The notes: generated from the sequence alone by a model not told the origin. 64,000 bases of DNA from Paraburkholderia elongata (GCF_013177735.1 NZ_WOEZ01000010.1:1-64000), one strand, 5' to 3'; positions 32,802 through 43,350 are shown, numbered from the stretch's first letter. Made by a program: numbers and translations.

Positions 32802-33968
32802 TCACGCCCGCTGCGCGACGACCGATGCAGGTGCATCCATCCGCGACGCGAACCACGTGAGCAGCAACGCCACCACGCTGACCGCCGCCGCGACCCACGG
32901 CAACGTATCGAGCGAATGACCGTGATTGATCACCAGACCGCCGAGCCACGCGCCGCCCGCATTGCCCACGTTGAACGCACCGATGTTCAACGTCGAAGCC
33001 AGATTCGGCGCCGCCGCGGCCTTCTCGACCACGCGCATCTGCAGTGGCGGCACCGTGGCGAACGCCGCAATGCCCCACACGAAAATCGTAATCGCCGCGG
33101 CCACCTGCGAATGGCTGGTGCGCGCGAAGAGCGCCATCACCACCGCAAGCGCCACCAGAATGCCCATCAGCGAAGGCATCAGCGCGCGGTCCGCGAGCTT
33201 GCCGCCCACGGTATTGCCGATCGTGAGACCAATACCGAACAGCACCAGAATCAGCGTCACGCCACGCGGCGAGAAACCGCTGACCTGCTCGAGAATCGGC
33301 GCGATATAGGTGAACACGACGAACACGCCGCCGAAGCCGAGCACCGTCATCGCGAGCGCGGTCCAGACTTGCGGGTCCTTCAGCACGCGTACTTCGTGAC
33401 CCAGGCCGACCGGGCCGGAATCGTGATTATTCGGCACCAGCAGCGACACGCCGGCCAGCGACAGCACCCCAAACACGCTGACGATCCAGAACGCCGCACG
33501 CCAGCCGAACTCCTGGCCGACAAACGTCCCGAACGGCACGCCGAGCACATTCGCGAGCGTCAAGCCGGTGAACATCAGCGCAATCGCGCTCGCCCGCTTT
33601 TCAGCCGGCACGAGCGACGCCGCCACCACCGCGCCGATGCCAAAGAACGACCCGTGCGCGAACGACGTCACCACGCGCGCGATCATCAGCACGGAATAGC
33701 TGGACGCGATCGCGCACAGCGTATTGCCGACGATGAACACCCCCATCAGCAACTGCAACGCGAGCTTGCGCGGCATCTTGGCGGTGACCACCGCGAGCAG
33801 CGGCGCACCGACCGCGACGCCCAGCGCATAGCCGCTCACCAGCAAACCAGCCGACGGAATCGACACAGCCAGATCGCGCGCGACCTCGGGCAGCAAGCCC
33901 ATGATCACGAACTCGGTCGTGCCGATCGCGAAAGCGCTGATCGCTAGCGCCAGTAATGGAATGGGCAT
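32802..33968 (-). CDS. MFS transporter, DHA1 family (YdhP/AraJ-like)
   Basis: A 388-residue, 12-helix permease. Family anchors are IGTTEFVIMGLLPEVARDL in helix 1, SGYALGVAVGAPLLAVVTAKMPRKLAL (motif A region), ASLVPAEKRASAIALMFTGLTLANVLGVPFGTFVGQ (motif C) and LNIGAFNVGNAGGAWLGG near the end. They match the E. coli arabinose/sugar-efflux and YdhP group of exporters. The VOC-family gene starts 433 bases upstream on the same strand, with 31 bases between its stop and this ATG, so the two likely form an operon opposite the LysR gene. Confidence 0.88.
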   Translation of the reverse strand: MPIPLLALAISAFAIGTTEFVIMGLLPEVARDLAVSIPSAGLLVSGYALGVAVGAPLLAVVTAKMPRKLALQLLMGVFIVGNTLCAIASSYSVLMIARVVTSFAHGSFFGIGAVVAASLVPAEKRASAIALMFTGLTLANVLGVPFGTFVGQEFGWRAAFWIVSVFGVLSLAGVSLLVPNNHDSGPVGLGHEVRVLKDPQVWTALAMTVLGFGGVFVVFTYIAPILEQVSGFSPRGVTLILVLFGIGLTIGNTVGGKLADRALMPSLMGILVALAVVMALFARTSHSQVAAAITIFVWGIAAFATVPPLQMRVVEKAAAAPNLASTLNIGAFNVGNAGGAWLGGLVINHGHSLDTLPWVAAAVSVVALLLTWFASRMDAPASVVAQRA

Positions 33969-33999
33969 TTTTCTACTCCAGGTTCTAAAGTTAAGCGTG

Positions 34000-34401
34000 T
34001 TAGCTACGGCGAACGTGACGCAGCGCCGTCACGAATTCGATGACCACACCCGGTGCGAGCGCGACGAACAGTTGCAATTCGGCTTGCTGCGGACCCATCT
34101 GCGGCACTTCGGCGAGTTGATAAGGCAGGTCCGGCGCATGCAGGCGCTGCAATAGCGCTTGCCATTCGTCGGCGCTCTCCAGCCGGAAGGCGATATGGTC
34201 GATGCGCGGCGCGGCCCTTCCCGTCTGGGCGGGCACCGTCGCGTCGATCAGATGAATCACCGGGCGGCCGTTTGCATACAGCCAGTAGCCGTCGATCGAA
34301 AACGGCGGACGCGCGCCCTGCGTCAGCCCGACGACGTCGACGAAGAAACGTCGCGCGGTCTCGAGGTCGGCGGTAACGATCGTCGCGTGATCGATTTGCA
34401 T
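34000..34401 (-). CDS. VOC-family (glyoxalase/bleomycin-resistance fold) protein
   Basis: This 133-residue single-chain protein has the paired beta-alpha-beta-beta-beta modules of the vicinal-oxygen-chelate fold: IDHATIVTADLETARRFFVDVVGL, then PVIHLID and RIDHIAFRLESADEWQALLQRL. Putative metal ligands are His4, His in VIHLID and a C-terminal Glu in VVIEFV. It could be a dioxygenase, isomerase or resistance protein. It is first in a two-gene unit with the MFS gene, divergent from the LysR regulator that probably controls both. Confidence 0.75.
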   Translation of the reverse strand: MQIDHATIVTADLETARRFFVDVVGLTQGARPPFSIDGYWLYANGRPVIHLIDATVPAQTGRAAPRIDHIAFRLESADEWQALLQRLHAPDLPYQLAEVPQMGPQQAELQLFVALAPGVVIEFVTALRHVRRS

Positions 34402-34480
34402 GGCGGGGCTGCACGAAGCACAAAGGGTTTACGAGGAGTGCATTGTGAGCGGAGCACATCGATTTGATAATTGGCGTAGC

Positions 34481-34499
34481 ATTTGAAGCATTTTCAAAT
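34481..34499. promoter_or_regulatory. LysR-type palindromic binding site
   Basis: ATTTGAA-GCATT-TTCAAAT (34481-34487, 34493-34499): perfect arms in a T-N11-A-like layout, 18 bases before the LysR-gene ATG and between divergent genes. A further TTTTGAAA follows at 34502. This suits autoregulation and control of the VOC-MFS unit. Confidence 0.6.
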
Positions 34500-34516
34500 A
34501 ATTTTGAAAGATCGCG

Positions 34517-35500
34517 ATGGATAACCTCGGTGACATCCGCCTGTTCGTCGAAGCGGCGCAGCAAGGCAGCCTCTCGGCAGCGGGCCGCAAGATGGGGCTG
34601 ACACCGGCCGCCGCCAGCGCGCGGCTGGCCAAGCTCGAAGCCGTTCTGAAAACACGCCTGTTCGAGCGCACCACCCGTCAACTCAGGCTCACCGACGAGG
34701 GCCGGCTGTATCTGAACTGCTGCCGCCAGGCGCTGCAATCGCTCGACGACGCCGAGGCCGCGCTGCAAGCCGGCCAGGGCGTGGTGCGCGGCAAAGTCCG
34801 AATCTCGGCAACTTCGGACTTCGGTCGCAATCTGCTGATGCACTGGCTCGACGAGTTCAACGCGCTTTACCCCGAAGTCACGTTCGCGCTGACGCTGTCG
34901 GACTCGCTATCGAATCTGGTGCAGGAAGACATCGATCTGGCGATCCGCTTCGGCGTGCCGCAAGACAGCTCGCTCGTCGCCCGCAAGCTGGCACCGAACC
35001 GGCGGGTGCTGTGCGCGTCGCCGGACTACATCGCACGCAAGGGCGAGCCGAAAGATCCGCGCGATCTCGTGAATTTCGATTGCATCGTGCTCGGCACCGC
35101 ATCCGGCCCGGCCAACGAGTGGCGTTTCACTCGCGGCGACGAAGTGCAGCAGTACACGGTGCCGTTCGAGACCTCCCGGGAAACCAACGACGGCGCCGTG
35201 GCCCGCGAATGGGCGCGGCGCGGCTACGGGATCGTCATCAAGTCGATGTGGGACGTGGAAGCGGACTTGCGGGGCGACTGCCTGAAAATCCTGCTGCCTG
35301 AATGGCGCTATCCGGACGCGCCGTTGCATGCGCTCTACCACCGCAACCGTTTCATGGCGCCGCGCGTGCGCGTGCTGCTGGATTTCCTGAGCGAGCGCTT
35401 CGCACAAGTGTCGAACGAACTGGAAGGCCTGCTGGGCTTGCCGCCGGAGCGGCCGCGGGCAATGGCCGCGGCAGAAACCGCGTCCGACGAGGGGCTATAA
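34517..35500 (+). CDS. LysR-family transcriptional regulator
   Basis: The 327-residue regulator has an N-terminal winged helix ([58 protein letters not shown]) and a periplasmic-binding-protein-like effector domain ([23 protein letters not shown] onward). It resembles the CrgA/DmlR subgroup. It is divergent from the VOC-MFS pair, the classic layout for a LysR regulator and its targets. The C-terminal tail ([16 protein letters not shown]) is an unstructured extension. Confidence 0.9.
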   Translation: MDNLGDIRLFVEAAQQGSLSAAGRKMGLTPAAASARLAKLEAVLKTRLFERTTRQLRLTDEGRLYLNCCRQALQSLDDAEAALQAGQGVVRGKVRISATSDFGRNLLMHWLDEFNALYPEVTFALTLSDSLSNLVQEDIDLAIRFGVPQDSSLVARKLAPNRRVLCASPDYIARKGEPKDPRDLVNFDCIVLGTASGPANEWRFTRGDEVQQYTVPFETSRETNDGAVAREWARRGYGIVIKSMWDVEADLRGDCLKILLPEWRYPDAPLHALYHRNRFMAPRVRVLLDFLSERFAQVSNELEGLLGLPPERPRAMAAAETASDEGL

Positions 35501-35672
35501 TATTGAGCTACGCTGCGAACGTGCATTGAAAGTGGAGCGAAATTGGCTCAAGCGGGCCAAAGCGGGCTCAAGCGCCGCCCGCGCGGCCCGTCCGTACGCT
35601 ACCCGTACGTTTGCCCCCTCTTCACCTTTTAAACGACGCCCCCAGGTTAACCACTGCGACCGGCGAAAATCG

Positions 35673-37046
35673 ATGACCAAGAAAGTTTATGTAAAGACCT
35701 ACGGCTGCCAGATGAACGAGTACGACTCCGACAAGATGGTCGACGTACTCGGCGCGGCTGAAGGCCTCGTCAAGACCGACACCCCGGAAGACGCGGACGT
35801 CATTCTCTTCAACACCTGCTCGGTACGCGAAAAAGCACAGGAGAAAGTCTTCTCCGAACTCGGCCGTGTGCGCGAGTTGAAAGAAGCGAACCCGAATCTG
35901 ATCATCGGCGTGGGCGGTTGCGTGGCGAGCCAGGAAGGCGCGTCGATCGTGGCGCGCGCACCGTATGTCGATCTGGTATTCGGTCCGCAAACGCTGCACC
36001 GTCTGCCGCAAATGATCGACAAGCGTCGCGAAAGCGGGCGCGCTCAGGTCGACATCTCGTTCCCGGAAATCGAAAAGTTCGATCACCTGCCGCCGGCGCG
36101 CGTCGATGGCGCGAGCGCATTCGTGTCGATCATGGAAGGCTGCAGCAAGTACTGCAGCTACTGCGTCGTACCGTACACGCGCGGCGAAGAAGTGTCGCGT
36201 CCGCTGGACGACGTGCTGACCGAAATCGCCGGTCTCGCCGACCAGGGCGTGCGCGAAGTCACGCTGCTCGGCCAGAACGTGAACGCCTACCGTGCCGGCA
36301 TCACGCTCGGCTCGAGCGAAATCGCCGACTTCGCTCAGCTGATCGAATACGTCGCGGATATTCCGGGCATCGAACGGATTCGCTACACCACGTCGCATCC
36401 GAAGGAGTTCACGCAGCGCCTGATCGACACCTACGCCAAGGTGCCGAAGCTCGTCAGCCATCTCCACCTGCCGGTGCAGCACGGCTCCGACCGCATCCTG
36501 ATGGCAATGAAGCGCGGCTACACGGTGCTCGAATACAAGTCGGTGATCCGCAAGCTGCGCGCGATCCGTCCTGACCTGTCGCTCTCGACCGACATGATCG
36601 TCGGCTTCCCCGGTGAGACGGAAGAAGACTTCGACAAGATGATGGCGTTGATTCACGAGATGAAGTACGACACCAGCTTCTCGTTCATCTACAGCCCGCG
36701 TCCCGGCACGCCGGCCGCGAATCTGCACGACGACACCCCGCGTGAAGTGAAGCTCAAGCGTCTGCAACATCTGCAGGCTACGATCGAAGAAAACGTGCAG
36801 CGCATCAGCGATTCGATGGTCGGCAAGGTCGAGCGGATTCTGGTCGAGCGCCCGGCGCGCAAGGACCCGAACGAACTCGCGGGCCGCACCGAAAACAACC
36901 GCGTGGTGAATTTCCCGGCGCCGGTCGTATCGCACGCGCGGTTGATCGGCCAGATGGTGGACGTGAAAATCGTCCATGCGTACCCACATTCGTTACGTGG
37001 CGAGCTCGTGCTGGTGCACGACGACACGCCCGCGACCACCCACTGA
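35673..37046 (+). CDS. miaB: tRNA-2-methylthio-N6-dimethylallyladenosine synthase
   Basis: A 457-residue radical-SAM methylthiotransferase that adds 2-methylthio to i6A37 of tRNAs reading U-starting codons. The N-terminal UPF0004 cluster Cys are in [24 protein letters not shown] and [11 protein letters not shown]. The radical-SAM motif is [10 protein letters not shown]-terminal TRAM domain carries [24 protein letters not shown]. The start at 35673 gives [13 protein letters not shown], the standard N-terminus. It heads the miaB-ybeZ-ybeY run. Confidence 0.96.
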   Translation: MTKKVYVKTYGCQMNEYDSDKMVDVLGAAEGLVKTDTPEDADVILFNTCSVREKAQEKVFSELGRVRELKEANPNLIIGVGGCVASQEGASIVARAPYVDLVFGPQTLHRLPQMIDKRRESGRAQVDISFPEIEKFDHLPPARVDGASAFVSIMEGCSKYCSYCVVPYTRGEEVSRPLDDVLTEIAGLADQGVREVTLLGQNVNAYRAGITLGSSEIADFAQLIEYVADIPGIERIRYTTSHPKEFTQRLIDTYAKVPKLVSHLHLPVQHGSDRILMAMKRGYTVLEYKSVIRKLRAIRPDLSLSTDMIVGFPGETEEDFDKMMALIHEMKYDTSFSFIYSPRPGTPAANLHDDTPREVKLKRLQHLQATIEENVQRISDSMVGKVERILVERPARKDPNELAGRTENNRVVNFPAPVVSHARLIGQMVDVKIVHAYPHSLRGELVLVHDDTPATTH

Positions 37047-37093
37047 GCGACGCCCGCCCGGCGTCACGAACCCGACAGGATCGATCCACCGCC

Positions 37094-38167
37094 TTGAAGA
37101 CCACTCAGCAGCATCTGGAATTCACCGCACCGCGCGACGACAACGCGCGGCTCGCCAACCTCTGCGGACCGCTCGACGAAAATCTGCGGCAGATCGAGCA
37201 GGCGCTCGACGTGACGCTGCAACGCCGTGCCCACCGCATCACGATTCGCGGGCGCGGCGCGAAACTCGCGCTCGCGGCGCTCGAAAACTTCTACAACAAT
37301 GCGCGCGAGCCGCTGTCGGTCGACGACATCCAGCTCGCGCTCGTCGAAGTGCGCCACCCGGTGCGCCATCGTGTGAACGGCAATGGCCAGGGCGCGGACG
37401 CGGCAGACGTGCGTTTCCCTGGCACCCCGGATCATCCGTTCGATCAACCCGCCGACACCGGTGATGACGACCTCGAAGAACTCGGCCCGAAGCTGTACAC
37501 GCGGCGCGCCGACCTGCGCGGCCGCACGCCGATGCAACGCGAATATCTGAAGCAGATCATTTCGCACGACGTGACGTTCGGCGTCGGCCCGGCGGGGACG
37601 GGCAAGACGTATCTCGCGGTGGCTTGCGCGGTGGACGCGCTGGAGCGCGACCAGGTCAAGCGCATCGTGCTGACGCGTCCGGCCGTCGAAGCGGGCGAAC
37701 GCCTCGGGTTCCTGCCGGGCGATCTGGCGCAGAAGGTCGATCCGTATCTGCGTCCGCTGTACGACGCGCTGTACGACCTGCTCGGCTTCGACAAGACCGC
37801 CAAGATGTTCGAGCGGCAAATGATCGAAATCGCGCCGCTCGCGTACATGCGCGGCCGCACGCTGAATCACGCGTTCATCATCCTCGACGAGGCGCAGAAC
37901 ACCACGCCCGAACAGATGAAAATGTTCCTCACGCGGATCGGCTTCGGCTCGAAGGCCGTGGTTACCGGCGACACGACGCAGGTCGATTTGCCGCGCGGCG
38001 CGAAGAGTGGGCTGATCGAAGCGCAGCAGGTGCTGGCGGACGTGCGCGGCATTGCACTCACGCGCTTCACGAGCGCGGACGTGGTGCGGCATCCGCTGGT
38101 CGCGCGAATTGTGGAGGCGTACGATGCGCATTCGCAGAAAACCGCCGGTCCGGCGGATTCACGCTAA
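37094..38167 (+). CDS. ybeZ: PhoH-like ATPase YbeZ
   Basis: The 357-residue P-loop NTPase has Walker [14 protein letters not shown] (about 162-174) and Walker [16 protein letters not shown]. The N-terminal region ([22 protein letters not shown]) is a KH-like module. YbeZ partners the endoribonuclease YbeY in rRNA maturation. The start is TTG 37094, the only start consistent with the family N-terminus; translation of it as Met is inferred. It follows miaB by 47 bases and precedes ybeY by 83. Confidence 0.94.
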   Translation: MKTTQQHLEFTAPRDDNARLANLCGPLDENLRQIEQALDVTLQRRAHRITIRGRGAKLALAALENFYNNAREPLSVDDIQLALVEVRHPVRHRVNGNGQGADAADVRFPGTPDHPFDQPADTGDDDLEELGPKLYTRRADLRGRTPMQREYLKQIISHDVTFGVGPAGTGKTYLAVACAVDALERDQVKRIVLTRPAVEAGERLGFLPGDLAQKVDPYLRPLYDALYDLLGFDKTAKMFERQMIEIAPLAYMRGRTLNHAFIILDEAQNTTPEQMKMFLTRIGFGSKAVVTGDTTQVDLPRGAKSGLIEAQQVLADVRGIALTRFTSADVVRHPLVARIVEAYDAHSQKTAGPADSR

Positions 38168-38250
38168 TTTGCGGCGTTAATTTGCCTCGCTAATTTGCCT
38201 CGAACTCCACTGGATATGCCGCAGCAACCCAAGCAACAAATCGACCCTGC

Positions 38251-38712
38251 ATGAGCCGCGCACCGAAACTGACGTTGAATCTGCAATTCCCCGCCGCCAA
38301 GACCTGGCCGGAACACAAGGCGCTGCTGCCGCGCGCCACCGTAGCCGGTTGGATCAAGGCGGCGCTCTTCGCGGACGGCGAGCTGACCGTGCGTTTCGTC
38401 GACGCCGAAGAAGGCCGCACGCTTAACCGCACCTATCGCGGCAAAGACTATTCGACCAACGTGCTGACGTTCGCGTACGCCGAATCGGAAGACGATCCGG
38501 TGACCGGCGACCTGATCCTGTGCTGCCCGGTGGTGGAAAAGGAAGCCGCCGAACAGGGCAAGCCGCTGATCGCGCACTACGCGCACCTGTTGGTGCACGG
38601 CACCCTCCATGCGCAAGGCTACGACCACGAGGTCGAGGAAGAAGCCGAGGAAATGGAAGCGATCGAGACTGAAATCCTCGGCAAGCTCGGTTTCCCGGAT
38701 CCCTATCAATAG
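38251..38712 (+). CDS. ybeY: Endoribonuclease YbeY (rRNA maturation)
   Basis: A 153-residue zinc-dependent endoribonuclease needed for 16S rRNA 3'-end processing and ribosome quality control. The zinc motif [12 protein letters not shown] (H-x3-H-x5-H) is intact, and the [19 protein letters not shown] block is diagnostic. The gene sits in the conserved miaB-ybeZ-ybeY order. Confidence 0.96.
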   Translation: MSRAPKLTLNLQFPAAKTWPEHKALLPRATVAGWIKAALFADGELTVRFVDAEEGRTLNRTYRGKDYSTNVLTFAYAESEDDPVTGDLILCCPVVEKEAAEQGKPLIAHYAHLLVHGTLHAQGYDHEVEEEAEEMEAIETEILGKLGFPDPYQ

Positions 38713-38739
38713 TCTTCGTCACCGCTGCTAAAAGCCACC

Positions 38740-39420
38740 GTGAGCACGTCCTCCCCTGAAGCCGATACGCGAAACACGCCCTGCCCGGACTATCCGCCCG
38801 CGCTCGGCGAATCGCGGCTGCTGACGGACGATGAGTTGCGCGCGTCGCTCGAATGCACATTGCGCGACTGGGACCGCAAGAGCGATCTGTGGCTGTTCGG
38901 CTATGGTTCGCTGATCTGGAATCCCGGTCTGCCCACGGTCGAAGCCGCCCGTTCGAAAGTGCACGGCTATCACCGCGGACTGTATCTGTGGTCGCGCGTG
39001 AATCGCGGCACGCCGGAACAACCGGGCCTCGTGCTCGCGCTCGATCGCGGCGGCTCGTGCTCCGGCATCGCCTTCCGCCTCGCCGCCGAGGGTGCGATGC
39101 CGCATCTGGAAGCGTTGTGGCGCCGTGAAATGCCGATGGGTTCGTACCGTCCGGCGTGGCTGCCCTGCGTGCTCGCCGACGGCCGGCGCGTCGACGCGCT
39201 CGCGTTCGTGATGCGCCGCGATGTGCCGACCTACACCGGCAAGCTGCGTGACGAGGTCGTCAAAACCGTGTTCGGCTGCGCGCGCGGCCGCTACGGCACC
39301 ACGCTCGACTACGTCAGCCGCACCGTCCATGCGCTGCGCGAAAGCGGCATGCCCGACCGCGCGCTGGAGGCGCTTCTTGAACGTTGCCGTGAGGAAAGCC
39401 GCGAGGCCGGTCAGGAATAG
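38740..39420 (+). CDS. chaC: ChaC-type gamma-glutamylcyclotransferase
   Basis: This 226-residue protein degrades glutathione to 5-oxoproline and Cys-Gly. WLFGYGSLIWNPG is the ChaC/GGCT signature, and the catalytic Glu is expected within LWRREMPMGSY (after GALEALW-type PHLEALW). The start is GTG 38740, 27 bases after ybeY. It is inserted between ybeY and corC, which in many proteobacteria are adjacent; whether that is usual in this genus I cannot check. Confidence 0.9.
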   Translation: MSTSSPEADTRNTPCPDYPPALGESRLLTDDELRASLECTLRDWDRKSDLWLFGYGSLIWNPGLPTVEAARSKVHGYHRGLYLWSRVNRGTPEQPGLVLALDRGGSCSGIAFRLAAEGAMPHLEALWRREMPMGSYRPAWLPCVLADGRRVDALAFVMRRDVPTYTGKLRDEVVKTVFGCARGRYGTTLDYVSRTVHALRESGMPDRALEALLERCREESREAGQE

Positions 39421-39618
39421 GGCAATCCGTACTTTTTTGCTCCGAAACGCTTTTCCCCGCGTAATCAGTTAGGATGGACCCACGTCCACCGTACGCGGCC
39501 GGGCGGTTTCATCACAGCATCACCCATCGCCCAGCCAGGCGGGACACGGTCCTGCCATGTGCCTGGTGTATCCTTAATGCTCTGCAACAGCGCGCCCAGT
39601 CTCGCCGGGCGCACTACC

Positions 39619-40512
39619 ATGAACGACACGTATCCCAGTCGACGCCAAACCGACAAACCGCACGAAAAACGCTCACTCCTCGAGCGTCTGACCGACTTCA
39701 TCTCGCCCGAGCCCGACTCGCGCGCAGAACTCCTGGAAATCCTGCAGGACGCGCACGAGCGCAACCTGATCGACGCCGACTCACTATCGATGATCGAGGG
39801 CGTGTTCCAGGTGTCCGAACTCAGCGCCCGCGACATCATGGTGCCGCGCGCACAAATGGACGCGATCAACATCGCGGACAACCCCGCTGAATTCATCCCC
39901 TACGTGCTGGAAAAAGCACACTCGCGCTATCCGGTCTTCGAGGGCAATCGCGACAACATCATCGGTGTGTTGCTCGCGAAAGACCTGCTGCGCTACTACG
40001 CTGAAGACGAATTCGACGTGCGCGGCATGCTGCGCCCCGCCGTCTTCATCCCCGAGTCGAAGCGGCTGAACGTGCTGCTGCACGACTTCCGCGTAAATCG
40101 CAATCACCTCGCGGTGGTGGTCGACGAATACGGCGGCGTGGCCGGCCTGATCACGATCGAAGACGTACTGGAACAGATCGTCGGCGATATCGAAGACGAA
40201 TACGATTTCGACGAGGAAAGCGGCAACATCATCGCCTCGCCGGACGGGCGCTTCCGCGTGCGCGCGCTCACGGAAATCGAGCAGTTCAACGAGGCCTTCG
40301 GCACGCATTACTCGGACGACGAAGTCGATACGATCGGCGGCCTCGTCACGCATCGTTTCGGACGGGTGCCGCATCGCGGCGAAAAAGTCCGTATCGACGA
40401 TCTGATCTTCGAGATTCTGCGCGGCGACGCCCGCCAGATTCACATGCTGCTGGTGCGCCGCGACCCGCTCGCCGGCCAGCGTGAGCGCGAAGCACAGCAC
40501 GTGCAGACCTGA
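39619..40512 (+). CDS. corC: CorC/YbeX CBS-domain ion transport-associated protein
   Basis: The 297-residue cytosolic protein has two CBS domains (LSARDIMVPRAQMDAINI onward and MLRPAVFIPESKRLNVLLHDFRVNRNHLAVVVDEYGG) followed by the CorC_HlyC domain (ALTEIEQFNEAFG, DTIGGLVTHRFGRVP). It is linked to Mg2+/Co2+ efflux and, in the YbeX form, to ribosome function. The start 39619 (MNDTYPSRRQTDKP) is preferred to an upstream ATG at 39559. It precedes lnt by 49 bases, the usual order. Confidence 0.92.
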   Translation: MNDTYPSRRQTDKPHEKRSLLERLTDFISPEPDSRAELLEILQDAHERNLIDADSLSMIEGVFQVSELSARDIMVPRAQMDAINIADNPAEFIPYVLEKAHSRYPVFEGNRDNIIGVLLAKDLLRYYAEDEFDVRGMLRPAVFIPESKRLNVLLHDFRVNRNHLAVVVDEYGGVAGLITIEDVLEQIVGDIEDEYDFDEESGNIIASPDGRFRVRALTEIEQFNEAFGTHYSDDEVDTIGGLVTHRFGRVPHRGEKVRIDDLIFEILRGDARQIHMLLVRRDPLAGQREREAQHVQT

Positions 40513-40561
40513 TCCGCTTCTTTTCTTCGCTTCTTCAACTCCTCACGCCGACCGCGCAACA

Positions 40562-42280
40562 ATGGCCGACCCGATTACATCCCGTTCGCGCCGCGGCGTG
40601 AGTGCCCCTGCCGCCCGAGAAGCGCGCGGCCGTGCACTGCCCCGTTGGCATTACCTCGTCGCTTTGGCCGCCGGTGCGGCCAATACGCTGTCGTTCGCAC
40701 CGACGCCGCACGGCGGCTGGCTCGAACTGGTGATCTTCGGCCTCTTCTTTGCGTGGCTGACGCGTACCACCGGCTGGAAAAGCGCAGCGCTGACGGGCGG
40801 CGCTTTCGGCTTCGGCAACTTCGTCACCGGCGTGTGGTGGCTGTACGTCAGCATGCACTACTACGGCGGCATGGCGGCCCCGCTCGCGGGCGCGGCGGTC
40901 GTGCTGTTCTCGCTGTATCTGGCGGTGTATCCGGCGCTCGCTGCAGGCATCTGGTCGTTCTGCGCAGGACACGCGCGCAATGGCACGTCCGATACCGACC
41001 AACCGTTCTCGCCGACCTGGCACGGCGCGCTGGCTTTTGCGAGCGCGTGGGCAATCGGCGAATGGCTGCGCGGCACTGTGTTCACTGGCTTTCCGTGGCT
41101 TGCGAGCGGTTATGCGCAGGTGGACGGTCCGTTCGCCGGCTTTGCGCCCGTCGCGGGTGTATACGGCGTCGGCTGGATGCTCGCGCTGGTGGCCGCGTTG
41201 ATCGTGCAGGCGCTGTTGCCGCTGCTGGCCTCGCGCGGGCAACTCGATGCCGCGGCAGTCGGCAATGCTGGAAATGCCAGCAAAGGGGCTAACCGTCGTA
41301 TCGCGCGCGTCGCGGTGCCGGGGGGAATCACAATTGCGCTGATCGCGGCCGGTTTGCTGCTGCCGCTCGTGCAATGGACCCTGCCGGCCAACGCGCCGCT
41401 GACGGTGCGCCTCCTGCAAGGCAACGTCAGACAGGAAATGAAGTTCGAAGAAGCCGGCATGCGCGCCGCGATCGACCAGTATCAGCAGATGATTACGTCG
41501 AAGCCGGCTGACCTGATCGTCACGCCGGAAACCGCCATTCCGGTGCTCGCACAGCAATTGCCGCCGCAGTTCGCGTCGGCGGTGCGCAACTTCTCGGATA
41601 CAACAGGCACCGCGATCGTGTTCGGCGCGATCGGCGGCACCATCACGCCGGAAGGCCAAGTGGTCGACTATACGAACAGTCTGTTCGGCGTCACGCCGGG
41701 CAAGCGCGACGTGTATCGATACGACAAACACCATCTCGTGCCGTTCGGCGAATTCGTGCCGTGGGGCTTCCGCTGGTTCGTGAATCTGATGAGCATTCCG
41801 CTCGGCGATTTCGCGCGCGGCGCGCCCGTGCAGAAGCCGTTCATCGTGCATAACCAGCCGGTCGCCGTCGACATCTGCTACGAGGATATTTTCGGCGAGG
41901 AGATCGCGCGGAGCATCCGCGAGAGCGATACGCCGGCGGGCGTCTTGGTCAACTCGACCAATCTCGCCTGGTTCGGCGACACCATCGCACTGGATCAGCA
42001 CTTGCAGATCGCGCGTATGCGTTCACTGGAAACCGGCCGGCCGATGCTGCGTGCCACCAACACGGGCATGACCGCCGCGATCGACGCCAACGGCAAGGTG
42101 ATCGGACGCCTGACGCCGTACACGATCGGCTCGCTGGATGTGTCGGTGCAGGGGACCTCGGGCAGCACACCCTATGTGACGAGCGGCAATAACGCGGTGC
42201 TGGCTGTTTCGTTGCTGCTGCTGGCGTTCGGGTTTGCGTTCGGGCCGGGGATAACGCGGCGGCAAAACGGCAAAAAATAA
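40562..42280 (+). CDS. lnt: Apolipoprotein N-acyltransferase
   Basis: A 572-residue inner-membrane enzyme that adds the third acyl chain to lipoproteins. The N-terminal half has six to eight helices; the C-terminal periplasmic nitrilase domain carries the Glu-Lys-Cys triad (TPETAIP, YDKHHLVPFGEFVP, VDICYEDIFGEE). The length is slightly above the E. coli enzyme (512), mainly in a polar loop near residue 240 and a basic N-terminal tail. The start 40562 gives MADPITSRSRRG. It ends the ybeX-lnt pair. Confidence 0.95.
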   Translation: MADPITSRSRRGVSAPAAREARGRALPRWHYLVALAAGAANTLSFAPTPHGGWLELVIFGLFFAWLTRTTGWKSAALTGGAFGFGNFVTGVWWLYVSMHYYGGMAAPLAGAAVVLFSLYLAVYPALAAGIWSFCAGHARNGTSDTDQPFSPTWHGALAFASAWAIGEWLRGTVFTGFPWLASGYAQVDGPFAGFAPVAGVYGVGWMLALVAALIVQALLPLLASRGQLDAAAVGNAGNASKGANRRIARVAVPGGITIALIAAGLLLPLVQWTLPANAPLTVRLLQGNVRQEMKFEEAGMRAAIDQYQQMITSKPADLIVTPETAIPVLAQQLPPQFASAVRNFSDTTGTAIVFGAIGGTITPEGQVVDYTNSLFGVTPGKRDVYRYDKHHLVPFGEFVPWGFRWFVNLMSIPLGDFARGAPVQKPFIVHNQPVAVDICYEDIFGEEIARSIRESDTPAGVLVNSTNLAWFGDTIALDQHLQIARMRSLETGRPMLRATNTGMTAAIDANGKVIGRLTPYTIGSLDVSVQGTSGSTPYVTSGNNAVLAVSLLLLAFGFAFGPGITRRQNGKK

Positions 42281-42417
42281 TTCGCGACAAACCAGGTGAC
42301 TGTGCGCATGCCGTTTATGCGCGAAAGCGCCGTGACAAATCGCGGCACAAAACCCGCCCCAATAGAAAAACGCGCGCCCCGGAACACCGTGAGCGCGCGC
42401 TTATAAAGAATCAGGCT

Positions 42418-43176
42418 TTACTGATTCGACGCGATCCGCTGCTGAATATGCTGTGCGCGTGCCGGCGAAGCCGGATGCGAACTCAACATACTCGACTTGC
42501 CGCCATCCAATTGTGCGAGTTTGTTGAAAGCCGTCACCAATCCCGACGGATCGAGATTCTTCTTTTTCTGCAAGTCGAACGAATAATCGTCGGCTGCGCT
42601 TTCCTGGCTTTGCGAGAACTGCGCATTAATCAGCTTCTCGGAAAAATCGCCCAGTTGCGAGCCGGACAACGTCGCCGCCACGCCACCCGCCGACGACGCC
42701 ACCGAGCGCACCGCCGAAGTCGCGTACGCGAGCTGCATTGCCTTTCGGGTATGTCCCAGCGCCACGTGGCCCATTTCATGACCGACCACACCGCGCACTT
42801 CGCTGTCGTTCATGATATCCATCAGACCGCTATAAACGCGCACGCAACCGTTGGCCATCGCCCATGCGTTGACGTCCTTGGTGACGTACACCTTGTAATT
42901 CACCGGCACGCCGTCGATGTTGTCGCCCAACTGCGCGGCTATCCCGTTCAGGCGCTTCTGATAAGTGCTGTTTGCCGCGGCAATCTGGTTTTCGCTGTCT
43001 AGCTGCGCGCATGACTTGTCGGTCAGCGCGCGCACGTCAGCGTCGCTCAGCATGGCGGCCTGAGTGGCCATCTGGCCGGACTGGATCAATGCAGTCGGAT
43101 CCAGACTGCTGACACTCGCGCACGAAGCAAGCAACGCACAGGCGGAAGCGGCAATGACAAAGCGGTACGGTTTCAT
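42418..43176 (-). CDS. M48-family metalloprotease lipoprotein (YggG/LoiP-like)
   Basis: The 252-residue protein has a lipoprotein signal (LLASC, acylated Cys20) and the zinc-protease motif HEMGHVALGH, with the third ligand Glu in SQESAADDYSFDL. This is the LoiP/YcaL group of periplasmic proteases attached to the outer membrane. The start 43176 (MKPYRFVIAAS) gives the normal signal; the frame stays open upstream. It likely takes part in envelope protein quality control. Confidence 0.9.
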   Translation of the reverse strand: MKPYRFVIAASACALLASCASVSSLDPTALIQSGQMATQAAMLSDADVRALTDKSCAQLDSENQIAAANSTYQKRLNGIAAQLGDNIDGVPVNYKVYVTKDVNAWAMANGCVRVYSGLMDIMNDSEVRGVVGHEMGHVALGHTRKAMQLAYATSAVRSVASSAGGVAATLSGSQLGDFSEKLINAQFSQSQESAADDYSFDLQKKKNLDPSGLVTAFNKLAQLDGGKSSMLSSHPASPARAQHIQQRIASNQ

Positions 43177-43325
43177 GGCGGAAATCTCTACGCGGATGTT
43201 TTTAATTTCGGACGGCAAGCTCCCCTGCCAGTCCATTCCGCAACGGCTACGCATCACCTAAATCACCGGAGACAATTCGGTATGTGAATCGCATAAACCA
43301 TTGCGCCACACGCCACGCAAAAAAA

Positions 43326-43350
43326 AGCGCCTGACGAGCAGGCGCTTTTT
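43326..43350 (-). terminator. Bidirectional-looking terminator
   Basis: An 8-bp stem (43326-43333 with 43339-43346) has A/T-runs on both sides. It lies between the GST gene and the M48 gene and could end the minus-strand transcript of the GST gene. Confidence 0.7.
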
